Origin: Bacteroidota bacterium
GTDB taxonomy: Bacteria > Bacteroidota > Bacteroidia > Chitinophagales > BACL12
DNA: 64,000 nt
Assembly: GCA_016706865.1 (NCBI GenBank)
Contig: JADJIS010000003.1
Location: 1,798,001 to 1,862,000, forward strand
Reading direction: 5' to 3'
In this document: piece by piece, positions 26,830 to 34,936 of the stretch
Layout of the letters: each line of letters starts with the position of its first letter
How positions within the stretch are numbered: position 1 is the stretch's first letter
Program-made: the position numbers and the translations under genes
The notes under the pieces: model-generated
What the model was told of the DNA's origin: nothing
The model's database searches: none
What the model saw: the letters and a program-made list of their open reading frames with translations, nothing else

Positions 26830-26958
26830 CCGCCACATCCAAATATATTGATATATGGTTGATATTATTCAACTATAACATCAATATATTCAGATATGAA
26901 ATTGTTTTGATAAGTGTTTTCTAAGAAGAAATATTTTCTAATTTAAAAAACACTTTAA

Positions 26959-28134
26959 ATGAAACAAGAAACAGCGATCATCCATGCAATTCCGGTAGAT
27001 GAATTAACCGGAGCCATTTCAGTACCTATTTATCAGACTGCAACTTTTGTGCAGGAATCACCCGGAATTCACAAGGGATTTGATTATGCACGAAGCAATA
27101 ATCCAACCCGAAAAGTTTTAGAAGATCTTATTGCCAAAATGGAAGGCGGTGATGCCGGATTCGCATTTGCAAGTGGATTGGCAGCCGTTGACGCTGTTCT
27201 TAAATTACTTAAATCCGGTGATGAAATAATAGCTGTAGATGATATTTATGGCGGTTCCTTTCGAATATTTACACATATTTATCAGAAGTTTGGCATTAAG
27301 GTGCGTTATGTTGATACAAGTAATGCAATAAATATAATTGACCATTTAAATAAAAACACAAAATTGATCTGGTTGGAATCACCTACAAATCCCACACTTA
27401 AAATATCTGATATTACAGCAATTTGTGAAATAGCGCATCAAAAAAATGTATTGGTAGTGGTAGATAATACATTCGCTTCTCCGGCAGGTCAAAAACCTTT
27501 AGAATTGGGGGCAGATATTGTAATTCATTCTGCCACAAAATATCTGGCAGGTCACAGCGATCTTATTGCAGGTTTGGTAATTACAAATACAAAGGAACTA
27601 TCGGAATCCATTAAATTTATTCAAAATGCTTCGGGTGGGATTTTAGCTCCTTTCGATTGTTGGTTAACGATTCGAGGAATAGAAACTCTTTATTTGCGCA
27701 TTGAAAAACAAAGTCATAATGCGCTACGTGTTGCCGAATATTTATTGGATAATCACTTTGTAGATCAGGTGTATTATCCGGGTTTGCCTTCCCATTTAAA
27801 TCACAATATTGCAAAACAGCAGCAGTATTTTTTTGGAGGAGTTATAAGCTTTACACTGAAAGAGGATACCTCGGTAAAAGCGGAAAAAATTTGCAGTAGC
27901 ACCAAATTATTTAAATGTGCGGAGAGTTTAGGCGGAGTTAAAAGTTTATTGTGCCACCCTGCCGGAATGACTCATAAATCCATCCCCACAGATAAACGAA
28001 AATTAGCAGGGATCAACGATTCACTCATCCGATTATCATGTGGAATTGAAGATGCCGACGATCTGATCGCCGATCTGGAAAATGCGATTTCCTATGTATT
28101 TCCAAAACCAATATCAAAACAATTAATTTATTAA
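26959..28134 (+). CDS. PLP-dependent trans-sulfuration enzyme (cystathionine gamma-synthase-like)
   Basis: A 391-residue Cys/Met-metabolism PLP enzyme. The Schiff-base lysine is Lys194 in HSATKYLAGHSD. Other landmarks are YARSNNPTRKVLE, FASGLAAVDAVL, LESPTNPTLKISDI and VVDNTFASP. The SAM riboswitch upstream and homoserine dehydrogenase downstream point to methionine synthesis, i.e. cystathionine gamma-synthase or O-acyl-homoserine sulfhydrylase. The compact length favours the MetB/MetC/MGL branch over the longer (about 430-residue) MetY branch. Substrate (O-succinyl- or O-acetyl-homoserine) cannot be fixed. Confidence 0.88.
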   Translation: MKQETAIIHAIPVDELTGAISVPIYQTATFVQESPGIHKGFDYARSNNPTRKVLEDLIAKMEGGDAGFAFASGLAAVDAVLKLLKSGDEIIAVDDIYGGSFRIFTHIYQKFGIKVRYVDTSNAINIIDHLNKNTKLIWLESPTNPTLKISDITAICEIAHQKNVLVVVDNTFASPAGQKPLELGADIVIHSATKYLAGHSDLIAGLVITNTKELSESIKFIQNASGGILAPFDCWLTIRGIETLYLRIEKQSHNALRVAEYLLDNHFVDQVYYPGLPSHLNHNIAKQQQYFFGGVISFTLKEDTSVKAEKICSSTKLFKCAESLGGVKSLLCHPAGMTHKSIPTDKRKLAGINDSLIRLSCGIEDADDLIADLENAISYVFPKPISKQLIY

Positions 28135-28199
28135 ATCAATTTATATTCACCTGATCAGTTAGCGTATAAAAATTACTTCTGGTCGCGAAATAAAATAAA

Positions 28200-29378
28200 A
28201 TGAAAAGAAAAAATCTAACTTTAGGCATCTTCGGATTTGGCTGTGTGGGCCAGGGATTATTTGATGTTTTATCCAGAACAAATGGTATTAAGGCAACCAT
28301 TAAAAAGATCTGCATCAAAAACCCGGATAAATCGCGAACACTTGCAACTCATTATTTTACAACCGATAAAAATGAGATCCTTAATGATCCTGAAATCGAT
28401 GTAGTGGTAGAACTTATTAATGATGAAGTAGCAGCATTTGAGATCGTTAAAACGGCAATGCAAAATGGCAAAGCCGTTGTAAGTGCTTCCAAAAAAATGA
28501 TAGCCGAAAATCTGCTCGAATTGTATGAACTGCAGCAACAATATAAAGTGCCATTTTTATATGAAGGCGCCTGTTGTGCGAGCATTCCGATAATCAGAAA
28601 CCTGGAAGAATATTACGACAACGACCTTTTGCATTCAGTGGAAGGTATTATAAATGGTTCCACAAATTACATCCTTACAAAAATATTTGATGAGAATATT
28701 TCCTTTGCTCCGGCTTTATTAGAGGCACAGAATCTGGGATTTGCCGAAACCGACCCGCGTTTGGATATAGAAGGATTTGACCCAAAGTATAAATTATGCA
28801 TTTTATTGTTACATGCATTCGGTTTATTTGTAAAACCTGAAAATATTTTTAATTTCGGGATACAACACATCAACGATTTTGATATCAGTTACGCGCGACA
28901 GAAAAAAGCGAAAATAAAACTCATTGCCAAATGCAAAAAAATAAATAACGATGTTTTTGCATATGTGTTTCCTCATTTGATATATGAAAATTCGCAATTA
29001 AATAATATTTCAAACGAATACAATGGATTGCTGGTGGAAAGTGCGTTTTCAGATAAACAATTTTTTGCAGGAAAGGGAGCAGGAAGCACACCAACTGGCT
29101 CAGCAGTTTTATCCGATATTTCTGCCTTATCATACAACTATAGATATGAATATCGTAAAATCGGTCAAACCAATTCGTTAGAGTTGAACAACAATTTACC
29201 ATTAAAATTGTATGTCAGGTATTCTAATTCGCAAAAAATAAATTTAGGCGACTTTACAACAATTCATGAAGAATTTGCCTCAGAGGAAAACAAATACTTC
29301 ATTGGCACCATAGCACTTGAAAAGGTAAAACAATTAAGGTGGTTGCACGAGGATGGAGTCAATTTGTTGGTAGTGTAA
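28200..29378 (+). CDS. hom: Homoserine dehydrogenase
   Basis: Reduces aspartate semialdehyde to homoserine, the branch to methionine and threonine. The 392-residue protein begins with a Rossmann motif (GIFGFGCVGQGLFDVL). It has GACCASIPIIRNLEEY and the family signature INGSTNYILTKI, plus AETDPRLDIEGFDPKYKLCIL near the active site. The catalytic lysine region is in GKGAGSTPTGSAVLSDI further on. It has no ACT regulatory domain, so it is probably insensitive to threonine and controlled at the RNA level by the SAM riboswitch. It starts 65 bases after the PLP enzyme. Confidence 0.93.
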   Translation: MKRKNLTLGIFGFGCVGQGLFDVLSRTNGIKATIKKICIKNPDKSRTLATHYFTTDKNEILNDPEIDVVVELINDEVAAFEIVKTAMQNGKAVVSASKKMIAENLLELYELQQQYKVPFLYEGACCASIPIIRNLEEYYDNDLLHSVEGIINGSTNYILTKIFDENISFAPALLEAQNLGFAETDPRLDIEGFDPKYKLCILLLHAFGLFVKPENIFNFGIQHINDFDISYARQKKAKIKLIAKCKKINNDVFAYVFPHLIYENSQLNNISNEYNGLLVESAFSDKQFFAGKGAGSTPTGSAVLSDISALSYNYRYEYRKIGQTNSLELNNNLPLKLYVRYSNSQKINLGDFTTIHEEFASEENKYFIGTIALEKVKQLRWLHEDGVNLLVV

Positions 29379-29421
29379 AAGAACAGCAAAACGCCGACAT
29401 CGTTTGGCAGAAGAAACTTTG

Positions 29422-29429
29422 TATATTTG
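29422..29429 (+). promoter_or_regulatory. Putative -7 box of the marC-like gene
   Basis: TATATTTG, a full match to TAnnTTTG, lies 19 bases before the ATG. A TTTG at 29403-29406 is only 15 bases upstream, closer than the usual spacing. Confidence 0.5.
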
Positions 29430-29447
29430 ATTACTTAAATATAGAAT

Positions 29448-30026
29448 ATGGACTTTATTAGCATTGATGATATAATTACCATAAGCGTAACTCTTTTTGT
29501 AATTATAGACGTTTTGGGTAACGTCCCGGTTATAATCAAACTTAAAGCCAGCATGCCTAATTTTAAACCCGGCGAGATTACATTATTTGCTGGGGCATTA
29601 ATGATCGCATTTTTATTTGCAGGGGAATCCATTTTAAAAGCACTTGGGCTCGATATAAATTCCTTTGCGATCGCGGGAGCCATTGTGATATTCTTAATTG
29701 CTTTGGAGATGATACTGGGAGTTAAAATTTTTAAAGTGGATCCTGATAATACTAAATCAGGTAACATGGTCCCTATCGGATTTCCCTTACTTGCAGGAGC
29801 CGGAACTTTAACCATATTAATTTCTTTGCGAAGTATCTACTCTATTATGAATATTTTAATTGCGGTAGGCATCAATCTTATATTAATTTATGTGGTTTTG
29901 CGTTCAACCGGATGGATAGAAAGAAAACTCAGTAAAAGCGGTCTCACTGCCATCGAAAAGTTCTTTGGTATTATCACTCTTGCTTTGGCAATAAAGATCA
30001 TCAGAACAAATTTTTTCCCGGAATAG
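29448..30026 (+). CDS. MarC-family integral membrane protein
   Basis: A 192-residue protein with six hydrophobic segments. The conserved family features VIDVLGNVPVII near the start, FAGESILKALGLDINSFAIAGAIVIFLIALEMILG and the central IGFPLLAGAGTLTILISL are all present. MarC proteins (UPF0056) are widespread, of unknown function, and were once linked to antibiotic resistance by mistake. It has its own probable -7 box and is followed closely by the L,D-transpeptidase. Confidence 0.92.
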   Translation: MDFISIDDIITISVTLFVIIDVLGNVPVIIKLKASMPNFKPGEITLFAGALMIAFLFAGESILKALGLDINSFAIAGAIVIFLIALEMILGVKIFKVDPDNTKSGNMVPIGFPLLAGAGTLTILISLRSIYSIMNILIAVGINLILIYVVLRSTGWIERKLSKSGLTAIEKFFGIITLALAIKIIRTNFFPE

Positions 30027-30060
30027 ATACTCTATAAAAACCATTTTGCGTTTATTTTCA

Positions 30061-30651
30061 ATGCAACACGGCTTACTCTTAACCTTAATTCTAATCTCCT
30101 TATCCTGCAATAATTATTCAGCTTTGAAAGAAAGAGACGATATTCAAGAAAGAATTGCAATTCCCGATCAACCACTCGGAGAGCTCATAAGCGAACTTAA
30201 AGTAGATAAGAAAGACATTTCGATTCTTATCGACAAATCAGATTATACTCTGCAATTAGTTGCAACTAACATGACTATAAAATCATATCCGGTGGTATTC
30301 GGACCAAACCCAATAGATGATAAAAGAAGAGAAGGTGATAAATGCACACCCGAAGGAAGATTCACTATTCGCGATCTGTATCCTCACGATAAATGGAGTA
30401 AATTTTTGTGGGTGGATTACCCAAATGAAGAAAGTTGGAAAAAACACAATGCAGCAAAGGCTAATGGAGAACTTGATAATGATGCAACTATTGGTGGTGA
30501 GATAGGTATTCACGGTGTTCCCAATAACGACGAGAGTTTAATTGACGAAAAAATTAACTGGACACTCGGTTGTATCTCTCTTAAAAATAAACATATTGAT
30601 GAGATATATAATTACGTAACAAAAGGAACAGTAATTATTATTCAGAAATAA
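30061..30651 (+). CDS. L,D-transpeptidase (YkuD) lipoprotein
   Basis: A 196-residue periplasmic protein. The lipoprotein signal LLLTLILISLSC places the lipid cysteine at residue 16. The YkuD core contains PVVFGPNPIDDKRREGDKCTPEG and the active site GIHG (His151) followed by WTLGCISL with catalytic Cys171. The spacing between these is as in the family. It forms or edits peptidoglycan cross-links, or attaches lipoproteins. I chose the ATG at 30061 over an upstream TTG. A DUF4846 lipoprotein gene follows after 29 bases. Confidence 0.92.
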   Translation: MQHGLLLTLILISLSCNNYSALKERDDIQERIAIPDQPLGELISELKVDKKDISILIDKSDYTLQLVATNMTIKSYPVVFGPNPIDDKRREGDKCTPEGRFTIRDLYPHDKWSKFLWVDYPNEESWKKHNAAKANGELDNDATIGGEIGIHGVPNNDESLIDEKINWTLGCISLKNKHIDEIYNYVTKGTVIIIQK

Positions 30652-30680
30652 ATTAAATTCAAATTGATACTTCCTTTTCC

Positions 30681-31532
30681 ATGCATACATTTTTAAAGAT
30701 AATAGTGTTATTTGTTTTTATTGGTCTTTTATCTTGCAAGGGAAACCTATTTTATAAAAACATAATAAGTCAGCCAACAGAAAAATTTTTAGATACCGAC
30801 AGTAATACTATAGTATCAAGAATAAATTGTCCGATCGGATTTAATAGAGTTTTTGCCAACGAAAACTCTTTTACTTATTATTTAAGAAACCTTCCCTTAA
30901 AACCCTTTGAAGCTGATGTAAAGTTATTTGATGGCACCAATAAAAACAGGTTGTGCCATGTAGGAGTAATAGACATGGAGGCCGGTGCCACCGATCTGCA
31001 GCAGTGTGCCGATAGCGGTATCAGGTTGTATGCAGAATATTTATACCACTCTAAACAATACGACAAGATCCATTTCAATTTTACCAACGGACAAAATTGT
31101 GCATATACAAAATATGCGGAAGGATGGCGCATGGAAGTAAATGGAAATAAAACTGCATGGTATAAAGCAACGCAGGAAGATTATTCCTATAAAAATTTCA
31201 GAAAGTATTTAGACCTTGTTTTTATGTATGCCGGTTCCTATTCTTTATCGAAAGAATTAATTTTTATTAAAAAAGAAAATATTCAACCTGGAGATCTATT
31301 TGTTCATCCCGGTTTTCCGGGTCATGTTGAAATTGTGATGGATGTTTGTAAGAACAATGAAAGTGGTGAGATCTTATTTTTATTAGCACAAGGCTTTACA
31401 CCTGCACAGGAAATTGAGGTGTTGGAAAATGAAGTATCCGCTAAAAGAAGTCCATGGTATTCAACCAATGAGCAAAATGTTGCATCACCACAATTTACCT
31501 TTGAATATTCGGAACTGATGCGTTTTGAATGA
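30681..31532 (+). CDS. DUF4846 lipoprotein
   Basis: A 283-residue protein matching DUF4846, a Bacteroidota family of unknown function. Landmarks are YLRNLPLKPFEADVKLFDG, CHVGVIDMEAGATDLQQCADSGIRLYAEYLY and HFNFTNGQNCAYTKYAEGWR. The late FVHPGFPGHVEIVMDVC, with LLAQGFTPAQEIEVL after it, contains a conserved His in a position reminiscent of cysteine-peptidase-like folds. The N-terminal signal FIGLLSC gives a lipid cysteine near residue 19. It probably shares a transcript with the L,D-transpeptidase, hinting at an envelope role. Confidence 0.88.
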   Translation: MHTFLKIIVLFVFIGLLSCKGNLFYKNIISQPTEKFLDTDSNTIVSRINCPIGFNRVFANENSFTYYLRNLPLKPFEADVKLFDGTNKNRLCHVGVIDMEAGATDLQQCADSGIRLYAEYLYHSKQYDKIHFNFTNGQNCAYTKYAEGWRMEVNGNKTAWYKATQEDYSYKNFRKYLDLVFMYAGSYSLSKELIFIKKENIQPGDLFVHPGFPGHVEIVMDVCKNNESGEILFLLAQGFTPAQEIEVLENEVSAKRSPWYSTNEQNVASPQFTFEYSELMRFE

Positions 31533-31535
31533 GGA

Positions 31536-31571
31536 GAAAAAAAAAGCAGGATGATAGATTACCATCCTGCT
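31536..31571 (-). terminator. Terminator between convergent genes
   Basis: Nine-base stem AGCAGGATG / CATCCTGCT. On the minus strand it is followed by a run of nine to ten T, so it chiefly ends the 31592 gene; read from the plus side it may also stop the DUF4846 transcript. Confidence 0.88.
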
Positions 31572-31591
31572 CAATTAATTTAAAACTAAAT

Positions 31592-32866
31592 TTATTCTAT
31601 AACGATAGATTTTGTATTTGTTTTTCCATCGTGTTCCACTGTTACGAAGTAAATACCCGGAACAGCATTTTCAATATAAACACCTTCAATTTTGTTAACA
31701 CCTTTAGCGGAATATACAACATCACCAATTGCATTTAATACAGTGATATTTGCATTTTCCATTTCGAACATATTAATTGTGAAATTACCAGTTGAAGGGT
31801 TAGGATAAGCAACGAATTCGTTGTTTAAGAAATAAGCAGGATCATCCAGATATTCCGCAACCATCTCATCACCAAAACGTGCAAGCGTTCCTAAAGTAGC
31901 GCAAGCAGTATTTGATAAAGTTACTTGTTCAAAAATACCACCTGTTGTAAATACAGAAGAGTATGCAATACAGTTACAATCATTGTGTTTTAATGTATCC
32001 ATTTTAAAAGATATCTGAATTGCCTCATCTGCTGTAGCAGGAGTACCTGTTGTAACATAACCACCAACACCATTATACATATCAGCAGGATTACCCATTG
32101 AGAAATTTCCACGGGAAGCCTTTCCACGGGCATCACCTGTTACATAAGCCATATAACAAGGGGAACCAGTTGAACTGGATGCACTAACCTGAGAATAACC
32201 GGCAGGTATATATTGTTTTTTAACCTGGTTTGTTGTAAGGAATGATCCTGTTGTAACCTGATCGTTATCCGGATCTGTATTTCTTGCATAATAAAGATCA
32301 GTGATCTCATCACCACCATTACAAATATCAACAATAGTAAGAATGGCTTGTTTCTTTTGCAAGAAATAGGAAGTTTGATTTATTGCAATACCAAGATCAG
32401 TATTTGTTCCTTGCCAAATGCTTTTTCTGATAGCACCGGTATTAATATTCGTAATATTTCCTCCGGCAAACGAAGGAGCACCAGCTACAAATAAACCCGG
32501 ACGATAACAATAAGGCTGAAGATTTCCGTAAACGGTTCCACCAAATTGAATAGCCCATCCTTCTTCCGGAGAACCAGGCATAACGTAATCACCGCACTGA
32601 TCAGGAACACCAAGATCCCATCCGTCCTGACCAACGTCGTTTGTAAAACCTAATGAACCATCAATATTGTTTGCATGATATCCTGCAGGGGCTGCAACAA
32701 CTACTCCAGCATCACCTGATGCATAGGTACCGCAATCAGAAATTGCAACTTCTACATATTTCCCTTTTAAATAGGAAACTCCCCCAACAATTTGGGCATT
32801 ACTTAATGTTACCGTGCCTATAGCAAGCAACATAAATGTATTGAGTTTAATAAAATTATTTTTCAT
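31592..32866 (-). CDS. Secreted protein with T9SS sorting domain
   Basis: A 424-residue protein with a signal peptide (MKNNFIKLNTFMLLAIGTVTLSNAQ, cleaved near 25). The middle region has no family I recognise; it is rich in Gly, Asn and Cys and contains pairs such as IVDICNGGDEITDLYYARNTDPDNDQ. It repeatedly reads like a beta-sandwich with few charged residues. The C-terminal 75 residues are a type A sorting domain (VAYPNPSTGNFTINMF to NTKSIVIE). It is 15 bases downstream of the small secreted gene at 32882, so the two are likely co-transcribed and may form a surface complex. Confidence 0.75.
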   Translation of the reverse strand: MKNNFIKLNTFMLLAIGTVTLSNAQIVGGVSYLKGKYVEVAISDCGTYASGDAGVVVAAPAGYHANNIDGSLGFTNDVGQDGWDLGVPDQCGDYVMPGSPEEGWAIQFGGTVYGNLQPYCYRPGLFVAGAPSFAGGNITNINTGAIRKSIWQGTNTDLGIAINQTSYFLQKKQAILTIVDICNGGDEITDLYYARNTDPDNDQVTTGSFLTTNQVKKQYIPAGYSQVSASSSTGSPCYMAYVTGDARGKASRGNFSMGNPADMYNGVGGYVTTGTPATADEAIQISFKMDTLKHNDCNCIAYSSVFTTGGIFEQVTLSNTACATLGTLARFGDEMVAEYLDDPAYFLNNEFVAYPNPSTGNFTINMFEMENANITVLNAIGDVVYSAKGVNKIEGVYIENAVPGIYFVTVEHDGKTNTKSIVIE

Positions 32867-32881
32867 ACTAATAAATTTAGA

Positions 32882-33256
32882 TTATTGATTTAGAAATGAA
32901 TTGTAAGTAGATGAACTGCGCTTTGCCATATTGTCAATATAAGTGTTCCAATCCGCTAACGTATAGGTAAATTTTCCTGTACGTTCAGGGTATAAAACCA
33001 TGGTTACTTTTTTTGAAGCGTAATCCAAATTAAATTCTACGAGATTATTCGCAATGGATTTGAAGAATTTTTGTGCTTCCTGTTCATTCTTAAATTTAAG
33101 ATCTGAAATGTCGAGCGATACATATTTTTGTTCTAAAAGCTGATCAGTAAGTTCTATAGTAAAACTTTGATCAACCTTAACTGCTTGCTGGGCGAACCCA
33201 GAAACAGACAAGAGGAGGCCTGTTGCAAGTAGCACGGGCATAATTAACTGTTTCAT
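32882..33256 (-). CDS. Small exported protein (124 aa)
   Basis: A 124-residue protein with a signal peptide ending SGFAQ (about residue 22). The mature part reads as a mixed alpha-beta domain: VDQSFTIELTDQLLEQKYVSLDISDLKFKN, an amphipathic helix EQEAQKFFKSIANNLVEF, then a strand KKVTMVLYPERTG. No family was recognised. It precedes the T9SS protein at 31592 in the same direction. Confidence 0.6.
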   Translation of the reverse strand: MKQLIMPVLLATGLLLSVSGFAQQAVKVDQSFTIELTDQLLEQKYVSLDISDLKFKNEQEAQKFFKSIANNLVEFNLDYASKKVTMVLYPERTGKFTYTLADWNTYIDNMAKRSSSTYNSFLNQ

Positions 33257-33502
33257 TGAATTTAGATTTATAATGTGAATTGAATATAATAGGCTACTAA
33301 TGTAGTTAAATATTATGAAAACCTAAATATATGCCAAAAAAGAGGGTTTTTAAATATGTCACAATTTACGCTCTTTTTTACTACTGTTAAAAATGAAGTT
33401 ATTATATCAACTGCAAAGTATCTACGTTAATCTAAAAATTCATTCATTATCATTGTCACATTTAAAAATTAATCGAATAATCAATTTACCTTATTTACAA
33501 CA
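33257..33502. other. Intergenic gap upstream of the secreted pair
   Basis: AT-rich and without repeats. It should hold the promoter of the minus-strand 32882/31592 pair; no convincing -7 box was picked out. Confidence 0.35.
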
Positions 33503-33531
33503 AAAACGCCCCGACAATGTCGAGGCGTTTT
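33503..33531 (-). terminator. Terminator after susD
   Basis: Stem AAAACGCC / GGCGTTTT with inner CGAC / GTCG and an AAT loop. It follows the susD stop codon by about 30 bases on the minus strand, with T-rich sequence beyond. Confidence 0.85.
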
Positions 33532-33559
33532 ATATTATTTATTTAAAATCTTCTGTTAA

Positions 33560-34906
33560 TTAATAACCCGGATTCTGTACAAGTTCAGGGTTTATTTCAA
33601 TTTCGCTTTGAGGAATCGGGTATACGAGTTTATTATCATCGTAATTCATTGTTCCAACCATTCCATGCAGACGTTTTATATCGTGGATTTTAAATCCTTC
33701 AAATGCAAGTTCCAATCGTCTTTCCAACAATACATCATCTAATGTCACAGAAGCCTCAGCGGGAAGTCCTGCTCTGGTATGCGTCATATTATAATCATCC
33801 TCCGGTGAAGCGCCCACTGCTGTTCCTAAACGCACATTACATTCAGCTCTGATAAGATACATTTCTGCAATTCGAATGAGGGAAAGGTTGCCAAATTCAC
33901 TGTTGAATTTACCGGTATATGTTACACCTCCATCTTCATAAAATAATCCTAAACGAAGATCAGCTGGATCATATAATGCTAAATGTTCCGGTTCAATTTC
34001 CACATCCGCTCTTCCCCCAAAATCATTAATGGAAAAATAAGTATTCATTACATTGGAACCATCGAGTTCCGAAATTTGAGTTGCAAATATATCTTCATCG
34101 GTATTGTCGTCCTGATTAAAACTTTCAGCATAAGTTGCACTTAATTCATAATCGTTTGAAGCGATTACCCTGTCGGCAGCATCTCTTGCCGCGGCATAAT
34201 TTTCCATTTGTAAATACACCCTTGCCAACAAAGCAGCTGCGGTAAATTTATTGATATACTCATCATTTTTTTCCGGTAATAAACTTTCTGCCAAAGTAAG
34301 GTCAGCAATTATCTGCGTATAATTTTCTTCCACTGTATTTCTAACAGTTTCCACATTATCGCCTGTAGCCAATGTTGGAATTAATATAATTGGAACCGCC
34401 AAGTCAGTAGATGATGTTGCAGGATCATATTGTTTACCAAACATCCTTGTTAATTCAAAATGACACCATGCCCTTAAAGCCAATGCTTCACCTCTTACCT
34501 GATCCTGATCGGATGGTAAAACAACATCAATAGCAGTTATTACATTATTTGCCGAGTTGATAGTTTCATATGCATCCACCCATAATGCGGTAACATCACC
34601 ATTATTAACCAAAATATCGCGATTGAAAATTTCCCTTGGTGCGGTATACGTTCCAACCCATAATATTTCTCCATCTCCTCCCAATAATTCTGCATTGCGC
34701 AACATTTCACCACCTGCAAGTGAAGATTGTGAAAAATTGTCGTATGCACCTATCAAGGCCTGTTTAACTCCTTCATCATTATCCAGCGCGGCCTCATTAC
34801 TTAAACTCTGCGCAGGTTCCAGATTTAATATATCCTTACACGATGTAATACTCAAGGCAATTATTGCTGTAACAAATATTTTATATGTCGCTTTTTTCAT
34901 AATCAT
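33560..34906 (-). CDS. SusD/RagB-family nutrient-binding lipoprotein
   Basis: A 448-residue outer-membrane lipoprotein that forms the lid of a SusCD importer. The lipoprotein signal ends SITSCKDILNL with the lipid cysteine near residue 23. The helical TPR-like scaffold includes LRAWCHFELTRMFGKQYDPATS and ARVYLQMENYAAARDAADRVI. The C-terminal GFKIHDIKRL...YPIPQSEIEINPELVQNPGY is characteristic. It follows susC after 30 bases. No glycoside hydrolase or sigma/anti-sigma pair is next to it, so the substrate is unknown. Confidence 0.94.
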   Translation of the reverse strand: MIMKKATYKIFVTAIIALSITSCKDILNLEPAQSLSNEAALDNDEGVKQALIGAYDNFSQSSLAGGEMLRNAELLGGDGEILWVGTYTAPREIFNRDILVNNGDVTALWVDAYETINSANNVITAIDVVLPSDQDQVRGEALALRAWCHFELTRMFGKQYDPATSSTDLAVPIILIPTLATGDNVETVRNTVEENYTQIIADLTLAESLLPEKNDEYINKFTAAALLARVYLQMENYAAARDAADRVIASNDYELSATYAESFNQDDNTDEDIFATQISELDGSNVMNTYFSINDFGGRADVEIEPEHLALYDPADLRLGLFYEDGGVTYTGKFNSEFGNLSLIRIAEMYLIRAECNVRLGTAVGASPEDDYNMTHTRAGLPAEASVTLDDVLLERRLELAFEGFKIHDIKRLHGMVGTMNYDDNKLVYPIPQSEIEINPELVQNPGY

Positions 34907-34936
34907 TTCTTTTAATTTTCGATATAAACTTTTTAA

